From: a virus
DNA length: 41,619 nt
Strand: one strand, 5' to 3'
Virus record (IMG/VR): IMGVR_UViG_3300042197_000592
Span: 1 to 41,619 of that record
The notes below the pieces were generated by a model. It did not search any database. It was not told the DNA's origin and saw only the letters and a list, made by a program, of their open reading frames with translations. Below, one piece after another: positions 23,939-33,500 of this stretch. How positions within the stretch are numbered: position 1 is the first letter of the stretch; the number at the start of each line of letters is the position of its first letter. A program made the translations under genes and the position numbers.

Positions 23939-26900
23939 CACCATTTGATGAGGCATTACAGGAAGCCCAGTTGTCTGGGGGCTACCTTAATCAAGGAGCT
24001 TCGGTAACTGAGCCTATTCCAACTTCTGCGCTTAAGATGTCAGAAATGTCGGCTACTGAAGAAGCCCCTCAGTTGTCCCTAAAGGACTACACTATTGACG
24101 CTATTTTGGCTCCGTTTCGTGGTGTCGTTTCTGCTGGCGGGTCAGCTTATGACCTTGTGGACACGCTGGCTGGTGACTTGTTGCCAGACCAAGAGTTTAA
24201 AAAAGTGGTTTTTGGAAAGTATGCGGACAGCGTTACGGCTCCTGGTGCAGTTATTGAGGGTATCTCCGATTTTGCAACTGGGTTTATTCCTGGTCTTGGC
24301 TTAGTTGGCAAAGCTGGAAAACTTGCCAAAGCTTCAAAATTGGGTGCGCTTGCTAAAGCTGGTGAGTTTGTCACAAAGCCTATTGTAAAAGGTGCTTTGG
24401 CTGGTGCGGTAAGCGATTTTGTTGCTTTTGATCCTCACGCTCAAAGGTTGTCAAATCTTCTACAAACTGTAGACAACCCACTTCTTAACAATGCTGTAAC
24501 GAATTATCTTGCCGCTGACGAGAATGATAGTCAGTTAGAGGGTAGGTTTAAAAATGCTGTTGAAGGTCTTGGCATTGGTGCGGTTGTGGACACCCTTTGG
24601 TATGGGCTTAAAGCTTACAAGGCTCGTAAGACAGCCGTTGAAGCTGGCAAGCCTATGGAAGAGGTGGAGCGTATAACAAGTGAAGCGGTCAAACCAGAAG
24701 AACTTAAAAAGCTGTTGCCAAGCTCCGACATTGAACCAAAGCCTAGTCTTACCGAAACACCTACACTTACCCCAGACACAGCGGCTCAGTCGAAAGCTGT
24801 CTCGCCTAGCCCTGCTATCGAATCCCAACCCAAGGTAGCTACAGAGGGTATCTACACTAAAGAACAGGAAGATTCTCTCAAAGGCATAGTTAAGAAAACT
24901 GCTGATAATTACTTGCGGCCAGAAAACAACGCCGCCAAAGCCGAAAGGCTGTCTGGTTTGGAATCAGACGAATTTAACAGGGTTGTTCCAGTTCAGATTG
25001 AAGAAATGAAGAAAATCTTCAATTACACTACGTATCGGGACGGAAACGATAGGATTCTTATGTCGTTTATGGAAGCGGCCAAGGAAAAGCTGGGCTATAA
25101 GCCGATGACTGACCAGCAACGCTATGATATAGCAACTCCTTTGGCTAGGGCGATTGGTCAAGAGCCAGAGGAATTTATGAAGCGGCTGACTGCCAAAGCT
25201 GATGCTGTTAAGGATTTAGATATTACAGTTTTAACCGCTAGAATGGCTTTTGATTCGTCTATGAGCCTGTTTAAGAAGTCTTTGGAAGCCGCCAAAACAG
25301 GGGATACCAAAGCATTAAATGATTTCATTGAGTATGGGGCTGTAATGGCCGATATGGGTCTTAAGATTCGTGGAATCCTAAGTTCTGCTGGAAAGACTCT
25401 CCGTTCTGGACAAGAACTACGTAGATTTTTGCAGTCTGTTAACTTAAATGCTTCTGGTCTTCGTAAGGGGTTGTTGGGGCGTAGCATCTCTGATTTGACA
25501 ATTCCTGGTGCTAGGGAGCTTGTGGAACGCAGAATTAAAGAACTAGGCGGTAGGGACGCTCTTGTTCGCAACGCTGATCGCTTGGCTATGGCTTTTGAAT
25601 CTGGAAACATTAAGGCGGTCAATGCTCTCCTTCGTGAAGGGCGGTGGATAAATGCTCATAATGAGTTTTGGATCAACTCTCTGCTGTCTGGTCCGAAAAC
25701 AGCGATGGTAAACGCTATTGGAAACACTTTTACAACCCTGTACCTCCCATTGGAAGGAGCCGTGGGAGCGGCCAGAAAAGGTAACTTTGGTTTAGCGAAG
25801 GAGTTTATTTCTCGATATGGCTATATGATTGAAGCTATCCAAGACGCTTACAAAATTGCTAAGTTAGCTTGGAAAACCAACGAGCCTAAGTTCATTTCAG
25901 ATACCTTTACAGACCCAGGGATGAACCGAAACGCCATCTCTGCTTCCAATTTTGACGATTTGATTACAAATCAAGAAGGAAGTTTGGCTAATTTTATTAA
26001 CGGAATTGGTAATTTTGTAAACCTTCCTACTCGCTTTTTAATGACAGGTGACGAGTTCTTTAAGCAGATCAACGCTCGTTCTGTATCCAAAGCCAGATTA
26101 ATGAGCGAGGCTATGGACTTCTTTGCTGATAAAGGTCTGTCTCCCGATGCCTTGGCTCAAAGCGTTGGAAAGTACGTTAATGATCGTATGGAAGTCTTGT
26201 TTGACCAGACAGGTAGCTTGTTTAACAAATCTAAGCTTTATCAAGACGCTTACGCACAGGGAACTGAAGCTGGACTTAAGGGACAAGCGTTACAGGATTT
26301 TATGAAAGAATCAGTAGACCAACAATGGTCTCGTATGGGTTCTTTAGGTAAGATTTCTGAGTACTCTGAAAAAGTAGCCAGAGAAGCCACATTTCAGACT
26401 GACCTTGTTCCTGGTACTATGGCTTATAGTGTTCAAAAGTTTGTTGCCGAACATCCGATTGCCAGACTTGCGATGCCGTTTACACGTACCCCGATTAATA
26501 TTTTAAAGTTTTTTGGTCAGCGTATGGGTGCGCTAGACGTGCCTGGACTCCGTAACGTTCACAAGCGTATGGTTCAAGACCTGTCTTCTGGTGATCCAAG
26601 GTTAATTGCTGAAGCAAGCGGAAGGTTCTGGATGGGTTCTGCAATTAGCTTTACTGCCGCTATGATGGGTCTTCGTGGGTTGATTACAGGAGGTGGACCA
26701 ACTAACGAAGAAGAACGGAAAGTGCTGGAATCTACAGGATGGAGACCTTACAGCTTTAGGGTTGGTGACAATTATGTGTCGTTTCAGCGGTTAGACCCTT
26801 TTGCAACGTTTTTTGGTATGGCGGCAGACTTGGCTGATGCCAGCCGTAGGATGGATTCTGACGAGAATAACAAGATTGTTGCTGGTATGGCTGGTATGGC

Positions 26901-27654
26901 TTTGGCTTTGACTCAAAACGTGGTCAACAAGAGTTATATGACAGGGTTGGAGCGTTTTATGGAAGCAATTATGTCCCCAGAACGCTTTGTCCCGAAGCTT
27001 CTTAAAAGCCAGCTTGGTTCTTATGTCCCATCCGTAATCGCTCAAGCCGTTCCGACCATTGACCCTTACGCTAGGGAAGCCAGAACGTTTATGGACGCTC
27101 TTTTACGCAGAACCCCAGGAATGACAGGTTACGTTGACAAGAAACGCAATATTCTTGGAGAAGCCGTTGAGCTTCCTTTGGGTAGGATTCCTTTTGGAGT
27201 TGACTATTTAAGCCCGATGGTTGTTTCAAAGGATAAAAAAGACAAGGTTATGATGGAACTGGCTAACCTTCAATATGGTTTTTCAATGCCAAGAGCTAAT
27301 TTAGGGGGTGGTTTAGATTTGCGAGAGATTTCTAATAAAAAGGGACAAACTGCCTATGATCGGTGGCTAGAGCTTCATCAGTCTGTCAAGGTCAATGGAA
27401 AGACCCTTCGCCAATCCTTGACAGGGCTGATAAATTCAACTAATTATAAAAGGTTGTCTGATAAGTCTACGGACAAGTACGACAGCCCTAGAATCCAAGC
27501 CGTAAGAAGGATAATCCGAAAATATCGTGACGAAGCCCTTAAAAAGACGCTAAAAGAGTTTAAAGATTTGAACCAAAACTACAATACAGTAAAACGGAAC
27601 AAGATCGCCTTGAAGAAGGGGATTAGTGTTGACGACCTAATGCCTCTTAAGTAA
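23935..27654 (+). CDS. Internal virion protein D (T7 gp16-like, 1239 aa), without transglycosylase domain
   Basis: The third ejectosome protein, in the T7 gp16 position (1318 aa). The N-terminus (MTPFDEALQEAQLSGGYL, then GVVSAGGSAYDLVDTLAGDLLP and a glycine/alanine-rich hydrophobic stretch around residues 95-155) has no lytic transglycosylase motif, unlike T7 gp16. The rest is helical, with segments such as NEFWINSLLSGPKTAMVNAIG and FTRTPINILKFFGQR near residue 865 that are seen in other phage inner-core proteins. Cell-wall cutting on entry may fall to another protein, perhaps the lysozyme-like product at 35665. Confidence 0.9.
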   Translation: MTPFDEALQEAQLSGGYLNQGASVTEPIPTSALKMSEMSATEEAPQLSLKDYTIDAILAPFRGVVSAGGSAYDLVDTLAGDLLPDQEFKKVVFGKYADSVTAPGAVIEGISDFATGFIPGLGLVGKAGKLAKASKLGALAKAGEFVTKPIVKGALAGAVSDFVAFDPHAQRLSNLLQTVDNPLLNNAVTNYLAADENDSQLEGRFKNAVEGLGIGAVVDTLWYGLKAYKARKTAVEAGKPMEEVERITSEAVKPEELKKLLPSSDIEPKPSLTETPTLTPDTAAQSKAVSPSPAIESQPKVATEGIYTKEQEDSLKGIVKKTADNYLRPENNAAKAERLSGLESDEFNRVVPVQIEEMKKIFNYTTYRDGNDRILMSFMEAAKEKLGYKPMTDQQRYDIATPLARAIGQEPEEFMKRLTAKADAVKDLDITVLTARMAFDSSMSLFKKSLEAAKTGDTKALNDFIEYGAVMADMGLKIRGILSSAGKTLRSGQELRRFLQSVNLNASGLRKGLLGRSISDLTIPGARELVERRIKELGGRDALVRNADRLAMAFESGNIKAVNALLREGRWINAHNEFWINSLLSGPKTAMVNAIGNTFTTLYLPLEGAVGAARKGNFGLAKEFISRYGYMIEAIQDAYKIAKLAWKTNEPKFISDTFTDPGMNRNAISASNFDDLITNQEGSLANFINGIGNFVNLPTRFLMTGDEFFKQINARSVSKARLMSEAMDFFADKGLSPDALAQSVGKYVNDRMEVLFDQTGSLFNKSKLYQDAYAQGTEAGLKGQALQDFMKESVDQQWSRMGSLGKISEYSEKVAREATFQTDLVPGTMAYSVQKFVAEHPIARLAMPFTRTPINILKFFGQRMGALDVPGLRNVHKRMVQDLSSGDPRLIAEASGRFWMGSAISFTAAMMGLRGLITGGGPTNEEERKVLESTGWRPYSFRVGDNYVSFQRLDPFATFFGMAADLADASRRMDSDENNKIVAGMAGMALALTQNVVNKSYMTGLERFMEAIMSPERFVPKLLKSQLGSYVPSVIAQAVPTIDPYAREARTFMDALLRRTPGMTGYVDKKRNILGEAVELPLGRIPFGVDYLSPMVVSKDKKDKVMMELANLQYGFSMPRANLGGGLDLREISNKKGQTAYDRWLELHQSVKVNGKTLRQSLTGLINSTNYKRLSDKSTDKYDSPRIQAVRRIIRKYRDEALKKTLKEFKDLNQNYNTVKRNKIALKKGISVDDLMPLK

Positions 27655-27674
27655 ACCTATAAGGAGACCTACTT

Positions 27675-30290
27675 ATGCCTTTATCGTTTAACGAAAGCAC
27701 AGCTACAGGAGTAACTACCCCAGGTTCTTCTCTTGGGACGGATTTTCCCATTTATTTTCCGTATTTGGCTAAAGCTCATATTAACGTTGATTTTAATAAA
27801 GTTCTTCAATCGCAAAACAATTTTGTGGTTTATGATGCCAACGAAGCGGTTGCTCCCGCTGGGGCGTTTGGGGCTAGTACAGCTTTTGTCCGCTTTACTA
27901 CAGGATTTCCTACTGCTGGGGTTACTATTCGTGTCCGCCGTATTACTGAAAAAGGCTTTCCTTTAGTTGATTTTCAAGACGGATCGGCTCTTACTGCCGA
28001 TGACCAAGATTTAGCCTTTTTACAGAATTTTTATCTTAATCAAGAGTCTGTTGAACAAGCTGACAATGCTCTTGGAAAAGTTGGGTTAGTTTTTTACGCA
28101 AACGGAGTTCGCATTACTGAAATAGGTCAGCCAACCCAACCTAATGACGCTACAACTAAGCTGTATGTTGACACTCAAGACGCTCTTAAAGTCACCAAAG
28201 CTGGTGATTCTATGTCTGGTGCTTTGGCTATGGGTAACAACAAGATTACTGGTCTCGGTGCGCCTACTTCAAACAACGATGCCGCAACTAAAACTTATGT
28301 GGATACCGCCGATGCGTTAAAAGTCACCAAAGCTGGGGATACAATGTCGGGTGCGCTTGCGATGGGTAGTAATAAGATTACTAACCTTGGTACTCCGACT
28401 GTTTCAGATGATGCCACTACAAAAGCTTATGTTGATGCGGCTGACGCAACGCTTACCAGCGGTAAGGTTTCTAAAAGTGGAGATACAATGGCTGGGGCGT
28501 TGGCGATGGGTAATAATAAAATTACTGGCCTTGGTACTCCAACCTCTAATAATGACGCTTCAACAAAAGCGTATGCAGATACTAAGCTTTCGCTATCTGG
28601 CGGTACTTTAACTGGGGAAGTTGATTTTGGCGGGTTTAGGGTTACTGACGTTTCTGACCCAAGTGCATTTAACGATGCGGCCACAAAACAATACGTAGAT
28701 TCTTCTATTCAACAGTACATAACTACTGGCGGGGTTTCTGGAAACCCGACTCGTTGGCAGTTTACAGGGGATGGGTCTACTTTAGTTTATAATATTACAG
28801 GTGCTACAGTAATCTACCCAAACAGCTATTTAGTTTCGATTGACGGCGTAGTTCAAGACCCAACTTACTCTTACAACGTTTCAGTTGGGGGGGCTTCTCA
28901 AACGCTCACATTTGACCAAGCACCCGCAAACGAAACACGTATTGTTATTATTGCTCTTGGATATGCTCTTCCAACTATTAGTTCTATTCCAAACAATACT
29001 GTAAGTACTGGTGCTATTGTTGATGACGCTGTAACTGCTGATAAACTTAAGGATAGCGTTTCTACTGATTTAGACAGAGCAGTTACTACTAATCATATTA
29101 GGGATTTGGCTATTACTACAGCTAAATTGGCTTCTAACGCTGTTACAGATGCTAAATTGAGTAGTGACGCAAGTGTAGATGCTAATAGAGCGGTTAATAC
29201 GAATCATATCAAAGATTTAGCTGTTACTACGGCTAAAATAGCTGGCAACGCTGTTACAGATGCAAAGCTTAGTAGCGATGCAAGTGTAGATGCTAATAGA
29301 GCGGTTAATACCAATCATATTAAAGATTTAGCAGTTTCTACAGCTAAATTGGCCGCTAACGCTGTTACAGACACTAAACTTAGTAGTGACGCAAGTGTTG
29401 ACGCAAACAGAGCAGTTAACACTAATCATATTAAGGATTTGGCTGTGACTAATGCTAAATTAGCAGGGTCTATTTCAGCCAATAAACTTACTAATAGCGG
29501 AGTTACTTCTGGGACGTACGGAAGCACAACTCAATCCCCTCAACTTACTGTAAATGCTCAAGGTTTAGTAACTTCTGTTTCTAATCAGAATATTGCTTTC
29601 CCTGTTCAAAAAGTTGTAAATGTTTATAGTAAAATTAAAAGAGATACATTTACTAATAATACTGGGTGGAGATATCAAAGTATTTCAGGCTTGCAAATTG
29701 GAACTCTTAATACCGCTCCTTATACTGGTGGAAATATAACTCTAGCTTCTGCTTCAAATCGGGTGCTTATTCAAGGAACAATTCATACAGGAGACAGTAA
29801 TAATTACCTAACTTCATTACAACTTATGAGGTGGCAAACAGGAACAGCACCTATAGCGGCTACGGCTATGGTTGTGGGTAATTATTATATGATAGTTATT
29901 ACTGGAACAACAACTTTTACTTCGTTTGGGGCGCGAACTAACGCTGTTGGTGTTTACTTTAGAGCAAGTGCGGCTGGAACTGGAACTGGAACAGTTTTAC
30001 CTGTAATAATGGTTGGTATGGGGGACCAAAACGGAACACGTACAAGGACTACTGCTGGTTGGCAAAGCAACGTAAATGCAAACACAATGCTTCCTGTTGT
30101 GCTAAACTTAATGGACGCTCCTGGTTTCACAAATGTATCTTATGATTTACTTCTTGGAGGTTATGGAAGTGGGACTACGTATGTAAACAGGAGTCAAACT
30201 TGGTCAAACCAACTTGGTAGCGGTTCGACATCCACCGCTTATGATCTTTGCCCAAGCTCTTCTGTAATTTTTACAGAACTTACACCTTAA
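27675..30290 (+). CDS. Tail fibre protein (T7 gp17-type N-terminus, 871 aa)
   Basis: The N-terminal 150 residues (FPIYFPYLAKAHINVDFNKV, AFVRFTTGF, YLNQESVEQADNALGK) are the T7 tail-fibre attachment domain. Two sets of repeats follow: about 44-residue units (KVTKAGD.MSGALAMG.NKI..LG.PT...DA.TK.YVD) at 28191-28700, and 37-residue units (DAKLSSDASVDANRAVNTN...) at about 29034-29480, both typical of extended trimeric fibre shafts. The C-terminal 270 residues, glycine/threonine-rich, should contact the receptor. AAGGAG precedes the ATG. Confidence 0.93.
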   Translation: MPLSFNESTATGVTTPGSSLGTDFPIYFPYLAKAHINVDFNKVLQSQNNFVVYDANEAVAPAGAFGASTAFVRFTTGFPTAGVTIRVRRITEKGFPLVDFQDGSALTADDQDLAFLQNFYLNQESVEQADNALGKVGLVFYANGVRITEIGQPTQPNDATTKLYVDTQDALKVTKAGDSMSGALAMGNNKITGLGAPTSNNDAATKTYVDTADALKVTKAGDTMSGALAMGSNKITNLGTPTVSDDATTKAYVDAADATLTSGKVSKSGDTMAGALAMGNNKITGLGTPTSNNDASTKAYADTKLSLSGGTLTGEVDFGGFRVTDVSDPSAFNDAATKQYVDSSIQQYITTGGVSGNPTRWQFTGDGSTLVYNITGATVIYPNSYLVSIDGVVQDPTYSYNVSVGGASQTLTFDQAPANETRIVIIALGYALPTISSIPNNTVSTGAIVDDAVTADKLKDSVSTDLDRAVTTNHIRDLAITTAKLASNAVTDAKLSSDASVDANRAVNTNHIKDLAVTTAKIAGNAVTDAKLSSDASVDANRAVNTNHIKDLAVSTAKLAANAVTDTKLSSDASVDANRAVNTNHIKDLAVTNAKLAGSISANKLTNSGVTSGTYGSTTQSPQLTVNAQGLVTSVSNQNIAFPVQKVVNVYSKIKRDTFTNNTGWRYQSISGLQIGTLNTAPYTGGNITLASASNRVLIQGTIHTGDSNNYLTSLQLMRWQTGTAPIAATAMVVGNYYMIVITGTTTFTSFGARTNAVGVYFRASAAGTGTGTVLPVIMVGMGDQNGTRTRTTAGWQSNVNANTMLPVVLNLMDAPGFTNVSYDLLLGGYGSGTTYVNRSQTWSNQLGSGSTSTAYDLCPSSSVIFTELTP
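28191..28700 (+). repeat. Tail-fibre tandem repeats, about 132 bases per unit
   Basis: Units start near 28191, 28323 and 28467, with a degenerate fourth after 28590. The first two are 132 bases apart (44 residues); the third is displaced by 12 more bases. Each encodes a TKAGD(T/S)MSGALAMG-like shaft element and a DA(A/T)TK.YVD element. Confidence 0.8.
29034..29480 (+). repeat. Tail-fibre tandem repeats, 111-base unit
   Basis: Copies with the same phase marker (acagat/acagac) at 29145, 29256 and 29367 give an exact 111-base period (37 residues), with partial units on both sides. Near-identical units point to recent duplication and allow length change by recombination. Confidence 0.85.
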
Positions 30291-30299
30291 GGAAAATAT

Positions 30300-30635
30300 A
30301 TGGATATTTCAAGAACTCTTCAAAAACTTTGTCCAAATTGTAGTTATTGTGTAAATGGCAATTCCTACGAAGGAATTATTTGGCAAGACGAAACTATTGA
30401 AAAACCAACATTACAAGAAATTGTAAATGCTTGGGATGCTATTAAAAATGATATTATTTGGGAAACAACAAGAAACCAAAGAAACAAGCTTTTACAAGAA
30501 TGTGATTACACTCAATTACCAGATTATACTAAATCAGATAAAGAAGATTGGGCAATTTATAGAAACAAATTGCGTGACATTCCTCAAACTTGGTTTAATC
30601 CAGATTTAGTTATTTGGCCTCAAAAACCAAATTAA
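30300..30635 (+). CDS. Tail-fibre assembly chaperone, Phage_tail_APC-like (111 aa)
   Basis: The C-terminal half, RNQRNKLLQECDYTQLPDY followed by WAIYRNKLRDIP and WFNPDLVIWP, is the signature of the phage tail assembly chaperone family (RN.LL..CD.T.LPD...W..YRQ.LRD.P), which helps fibres fold. It lies between two fibre-like genes, consistent with that role. GGAA lies before the ATG. No other domain is visible; the N-terminus has two CPNC/YCVN cysteines. Confidence 0.8.
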   Translation: MDISRTLQKLCPNCSYCVNGNSYEGIIWQDETIEKPTLQEIVNAWDAIKNDIIWETTRNQRNKLLQECDYTQLPDYTKSDKEDWAIYRNKLRDIPQTWFNPDLVIWPQKPN

Positions 30636-30643
30636 GGAGTTAT

Positions 30644-31660
30644 ATGCCGTTAATTAAAGCAACTAATCGAGTCACAACGTTAATTCTCAGTACTTACGCT
30701 AATTATGCCGCTATTGCGGCTACTACAGGCGAAACTAACAGAGCGTATGTTGCTTTAGATACTGGTAAAGTTTATGCTTGGACGCAAGCAACTGGATATG
30801 TAGAGGTGTCCCCAACTGAGTTATCTCCTAGTTTTAATTCTTTGTCTGTCCTTGGAAATACAACTTTGGGAGACAGCGCAAGCGATGAAGTCATTGTAAA
30901 CGCTGGTCCTGTTAAATTAGTAAATGCTACTCAGCCATCTGATGCTTTAGAATTTGGAAGCGGAGCAAATTTAGCTAATCTTTACACTTCAGCTTCAGAT
31001 ACTTTAAAAACTGATGATAATTTTGTTGCTGGTGGTAACATTACTGGAAACAATTTAAAACAAACTTCACAAAATAGCGTTGGTCTTGGCTTGTCAACTC
31101 TGTTATCTACAACTGGCTTAGATAATACGGCTGTTGGAAATAATGCTTTAAAAGACACTACTTCGGGAACTAACAACACCGCCGTTGGGGCAAATGCGCT
31201 TAAAAACAATACAATAGCTAGCCAAAACACCGCCGTTGGAACAAATGCGCTCTCGGCTAATCAAACAAGCTCCAACAATGCGGCTTTTGGTACTGCGGCT
31301 TTGGAAATATCAACAGGAGACTCCAATTCGGCATTTGGGCGAGAGGCTTTGTCCGGTAATACCACGGCCACAAACAATGTCGGCGTTGGAACTAACGCTG
31401 GCCGATTGCTGTCCACAGGCTCGAAAAACACAATCATAGGTTCTTTAGCCAACGCTGATGCAAACAATAGGTCGGGGTGCGTGGTGCTTGGTTATTCAGC
31501 AATTTCGCCAGCAGTAAACGGCTCTCTTGCCATTGGCGGAACTGGAGTAAATGCAATGGACGGACTTACTACTTCAACTGCCCCGACAGGTACTTCCACT
31601 TATCTGCGAATCTGGCTTAACGGAGAGGAGCATAGAATTGTGGCGGTTAAGGCAACGTAA
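30644..31660 (+). CDS. YadA/Hep_Hag-type repeat protein, candidate second fibre or spike (338 aa)
   Basis: The centre (about residues 155-275) holds repeats of the form (N)NTAVG.NAL, about 14 residues each, as in the left-handed beta-roll head of YadA-like trimeric adhesins. The C-terminus (TSTYLRIWLNGEEHRIVAVKAT) is typical of phage fibre ends. It probably binds host surface structures. Start ATG 30644 with AAGGAG; an in-frame start at 30614 lies inside the previous gene. Base composition changes inside the gene: AT-rich up to about 31.2 kb, clearly GC-richer after it, suggesting a recombination joint. Confidence 0.82.
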   Translation: MPLIKATNRVTTLILSTYANYAAIAATTGETNRAYVALDTGKVYAWTQATGYVEVSPTELSPSFNSLSVLGNTTLGDSASDEVIVNAGPVKLVNATQPSDALEFGSGANLANLYTSASDTLKTDDNFVAGGNITGNNLKQTSQNSVGLGLSTLLSTTGLDNTAVGNNALKDTTSGTNNTAVGANALKNNTIASQNTAVGTNALSANQTSSNNAAFGTAALEISTGDSNSAFGREALSGNTTATNNVGVGTNAGRLLSTGSKNTIIGSLANADANNRSGCVVLGYSAISPAVNGSLAIGGTGVNAMDGLTTSTAPTGTSTYLRIWLNGEEHRIVAVKAT

Positions 31661-31663
31661 TGT

Positions 31664-31885
31664 ATGACTGAAGAATTACACCGCTCCTTGGGTCGTTTGG
31701 AGGGTAAAATTGACCACGTTTTAAACAACCAATCAGAGTTTAAAGACACCTTTGAAAAGCACGATCAACGCCTTCGTCACCTTGAAAGCTGGCATTACCG
31801 AAGTCTGGGTGTAATTGCGGCTATTACTTTCTTTTTTAGCCTTACGTGGGAATGGATTAAGGGAGCGTTTCTTAAACAACAATGA
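31664..31885 (+). CDS. Holin-like membrane protein in the T7 17.5 position (73 aa)
   Basis: A charged, probably coiled-coil N-terminus (RSLGRLEGKIDHVLNNQSEF...) followed by one transmembrane segment at residues 46-63 (SLGVIAAITFFFSLTWEW) and a short basic tail. This layout recalls XhlA-type haemolysin/holin accessory proteins, and the place between the fibre genes and small terminase is that of T7 holin gene 17.5. It is the best holin candidate in the genome. Its end overlaps the next start (ATGA). Confidence 0.7.
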   Translation: MTEELHRSLGRLEGKIDHVLNNQSEFKDTFEKHDQRLRHLESWHYRSLGVIAAITFFFSLTWEWIKGAFLKQQ

Positions 31886-32106
31886 GTGTTACAGACAGCC
31901 AACCCGCTTTAGAAGAGCTTCATTCCGTTGTAGCAGAAGAGCTTCTGGCTCGAATTAAAAGCGGAGATGCCAAACCAGCAGATTTGGCGGTAGCTGTTAA
32001 GTTTTTAAAGGATAACGGAGTGGATGCGTTGGCTAGCAACGATTCACCATTAAAAAGGCTTGCACAAGTCTTGCCGTTTGCCGAGACTGAGCTAAACCTA
32101 AACTAA
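31882..32106 (+). CDS. Terminase small subunit (T7 gp18-like, 74 aa)
   Basis: A 74-residue helical protein overlapping the holin-like gene by four bases, in the place of T7 gp18 (89 aa). The segment VVAEELLARIKSGDAKPADLAVAVKFLKDNG is like small terminase (DNA maturase A) sequences of other T7-like phages. It should recognise the concatemer junction and load the large subunit. Here the large subunit gene is unusually distant, about 1.9 kb downstream. Confidence 0.75.
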   Translation: MSVTDSQPALEELHSVVAEELLARIKSGDAKPADLAVAVKFLKDNGVDALASNDSPLKRLAQVLPFAETELNLN

Positions 32107-32118
32107 AGGATAACAACA

Positions 32119-32727
32119 ATGGCAAATTACGGAAGAACATCTAACAGGCAAAATCGTACGCCTACAATTCAAACGCAAGTTACTTCAAAGCCAGGACAGG
32201 CGGCTATTGGAGACAGCGTTAGGGTTACTGAAAAACAAATGGGAAAACTGACTAACGGAGGAATTGGAAACGCAACGCATTGGGCAGGTCTTCCGATTAC
32301 TGGGTTAGAACAACCAAGAACGTATTTAACAGGTAGACCAGGTCAGCGTGGTCGCCAATGGGTTACAGAATACCCAAGAAACCCGATTCCCGAATACGGA
32401 AGCTATATTCAAGGTAGGCAAATTGGAAGAGACAGCTACGGAACAATGATTACTCGTGAACTTGTCCGTGGAAAACCAGGTGTTGCCGCTGAAATAATTT
32501 TTAAACGAAAAAGTTTAGGAATAGATAAAGCCGAAACTGAAGGTAAGCAAGATTTAATTGACGAAGCCAACAAGCCTGTGCAGACAACTGCTGAAGACAT
32601 TCTTAAACGCCGTTTAGCCCTAATCCGTATGAAAGGCAGGGCTTCAATGCCTTCATCTTCGGCTTCTAAAGACGAGCCTACTGTGAATGTTAGCTCTGGT
32701 GGGGCTATTGGTCTTAACTTTGCTTAA
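32119..32727 (+). CDS. Hypothetical protein, paralogue 1 (202 aa)
   Basis: Glycine-, arginine- and proline-rich protein of 202 residues. Its last 60 residues (ANKPVQTTAEDILKRRLALI...RASMPS...DEPTVNVSSGGAIGLNFA) align almost continuously with the end of the next protein, also 202 residues, so the two are paralogues with divergent N-termini. The C-terminal SSGGAIGLNFA recalls the glycine-rich end of T7 gp7.3. A virion-associated role is possible. AAAGGA precedes the ATG. Confidence 0.75.
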   Translation: MANYGRTSNRQNRTPTIQTQVTSKPGQAAIGDSVRVTEKQMGKLTNGGIGNATHWAGLPITGLEQPRTYLTGRPGQRGRQWVTEYPRNPIPEYGSYIQGRQIGRDSYGTMITRELVRGKPGVAAEIIFKRKSLGIDKAETEGKQDLIDEANKPVQTTAEDILKRRLALIRMKGRASMPSSSASKDEPTVNVSSGGAIGLNFA

Positions 32728-32739
32728 AGGATTACACAA

Positions 32740-33348
32740 ATGAGTGAATCACGATCAAGCACAGGAAGAAAAAGTTATTCAACTAATTATTTAGCCGCTA
32801 GTCCAGGCCGTACTATAAAAACAGATAATTGGAAAAGAAGTGTTTATGAAAAAAAGTTTACTGTTACTACCCCGCATCAAGACGATCCTGGTGAAGAACA
32901 ATGGGTTTATGCTAATACAGTTTCTATTCCAGCTTGGAGAGCCTCCCAATCAAAATGGGAAGCTGATTTAAAAGCAAAGCACGGAAAAAATGTAACAATT
33001 CAGCATCTTGGAAGCGGAAGTTATGGAAACGGAGTTGGATATTCAAACACATACAAAGTTATTTTAGATGAAAATAGTCCAACCTATTCAAGCAAAGCTC
33101 CTACTTTAAAATCTTTTGACAAAGTTAATAGAGAAGGGTTGCTTATTACCAAAGACAAAGAAGGAAAATCAGTTTTTGTTAACGAAACAAACAAAGCAGA
33201 ACAAGTAACAGCAGAAGACGTTCTTAAAAAACGTTTAAACCTATTAAGCCGTAAAGGGCGTATTACAATGCCTTCGGGGAGCGGTACTAGTGACGAGCCT
33301 ACAATTAATATCAGTTCTGGTGGGGCTGTCGGACTTAATTTTGCGTAA
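32740..33348 (+). CDS. Hypothetical protein, paralogue 2 (202 aa)
   Basis: The same length as its upstream neighbour, with a shared C-terminal block (NKAEQVTAEDVLKKRLNLL...GRITMPSGSG.SDEPTINISSGGAVGLNFA). The N-terminal half differs (serine-rich start, then QHLGSGSYGNGVGYSNTYKV). The gene is more AT-rich, with A/T-ending codons. AAAGGA and similar 12-base spacers precede both copies, as expected from duplication. Function unknown. Confidence 0.75.
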   Translation: MSESRSSTGRKSYSTNYLAASPGRTIKTDNWKRSVYEKKFTVTTPHQDDPGEEQWVYANTVSIPAWRASQSKWEADLKAKHGKNVTIQHLGSGSYGNGVGYSNTYKVILDENSPTYSSKAPTLKSFDKVNREGLLITKDKEGKSVFVNETNKAEQVTAEDVLKKRLNLLSRKGRITMPSGSGTSDEPTINISSGGAVGLNFA

Positions 33349-33350
33349 AA

Positions 33351-33500
33351 ATGGCCGATGAATCCGAGCAATTTGCACAATGGAGCGAAGACGAGATTCT
33401 AAACGAGCTTCGCTACTTGCTTGCTGAAAATTTTATTAACGTTGTTGAAAGGAATGGAGATTATTATTTTGTAATAAATGACGAGGTAGACGAGGTATGA
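33351..33500 (+). CDS. Hypothetical acidic protein (49 aa)
   Basis: Starts two bases after the previous stop, without a clear ribosome site. The product is very acidic (ADESEQFAQWSEDEILNEL, ending INDEVDEV) and might be a small helical regulator. Its stop overlaps the start of the HNH-like gene (ATGA at 33497-33500), which supports it as part of a coupled chain. Confidence 0.5.
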   Translation: MADESEQFAQWSEDEILNELRYLLAENFINVVERNGDYYFVINDEVDEV

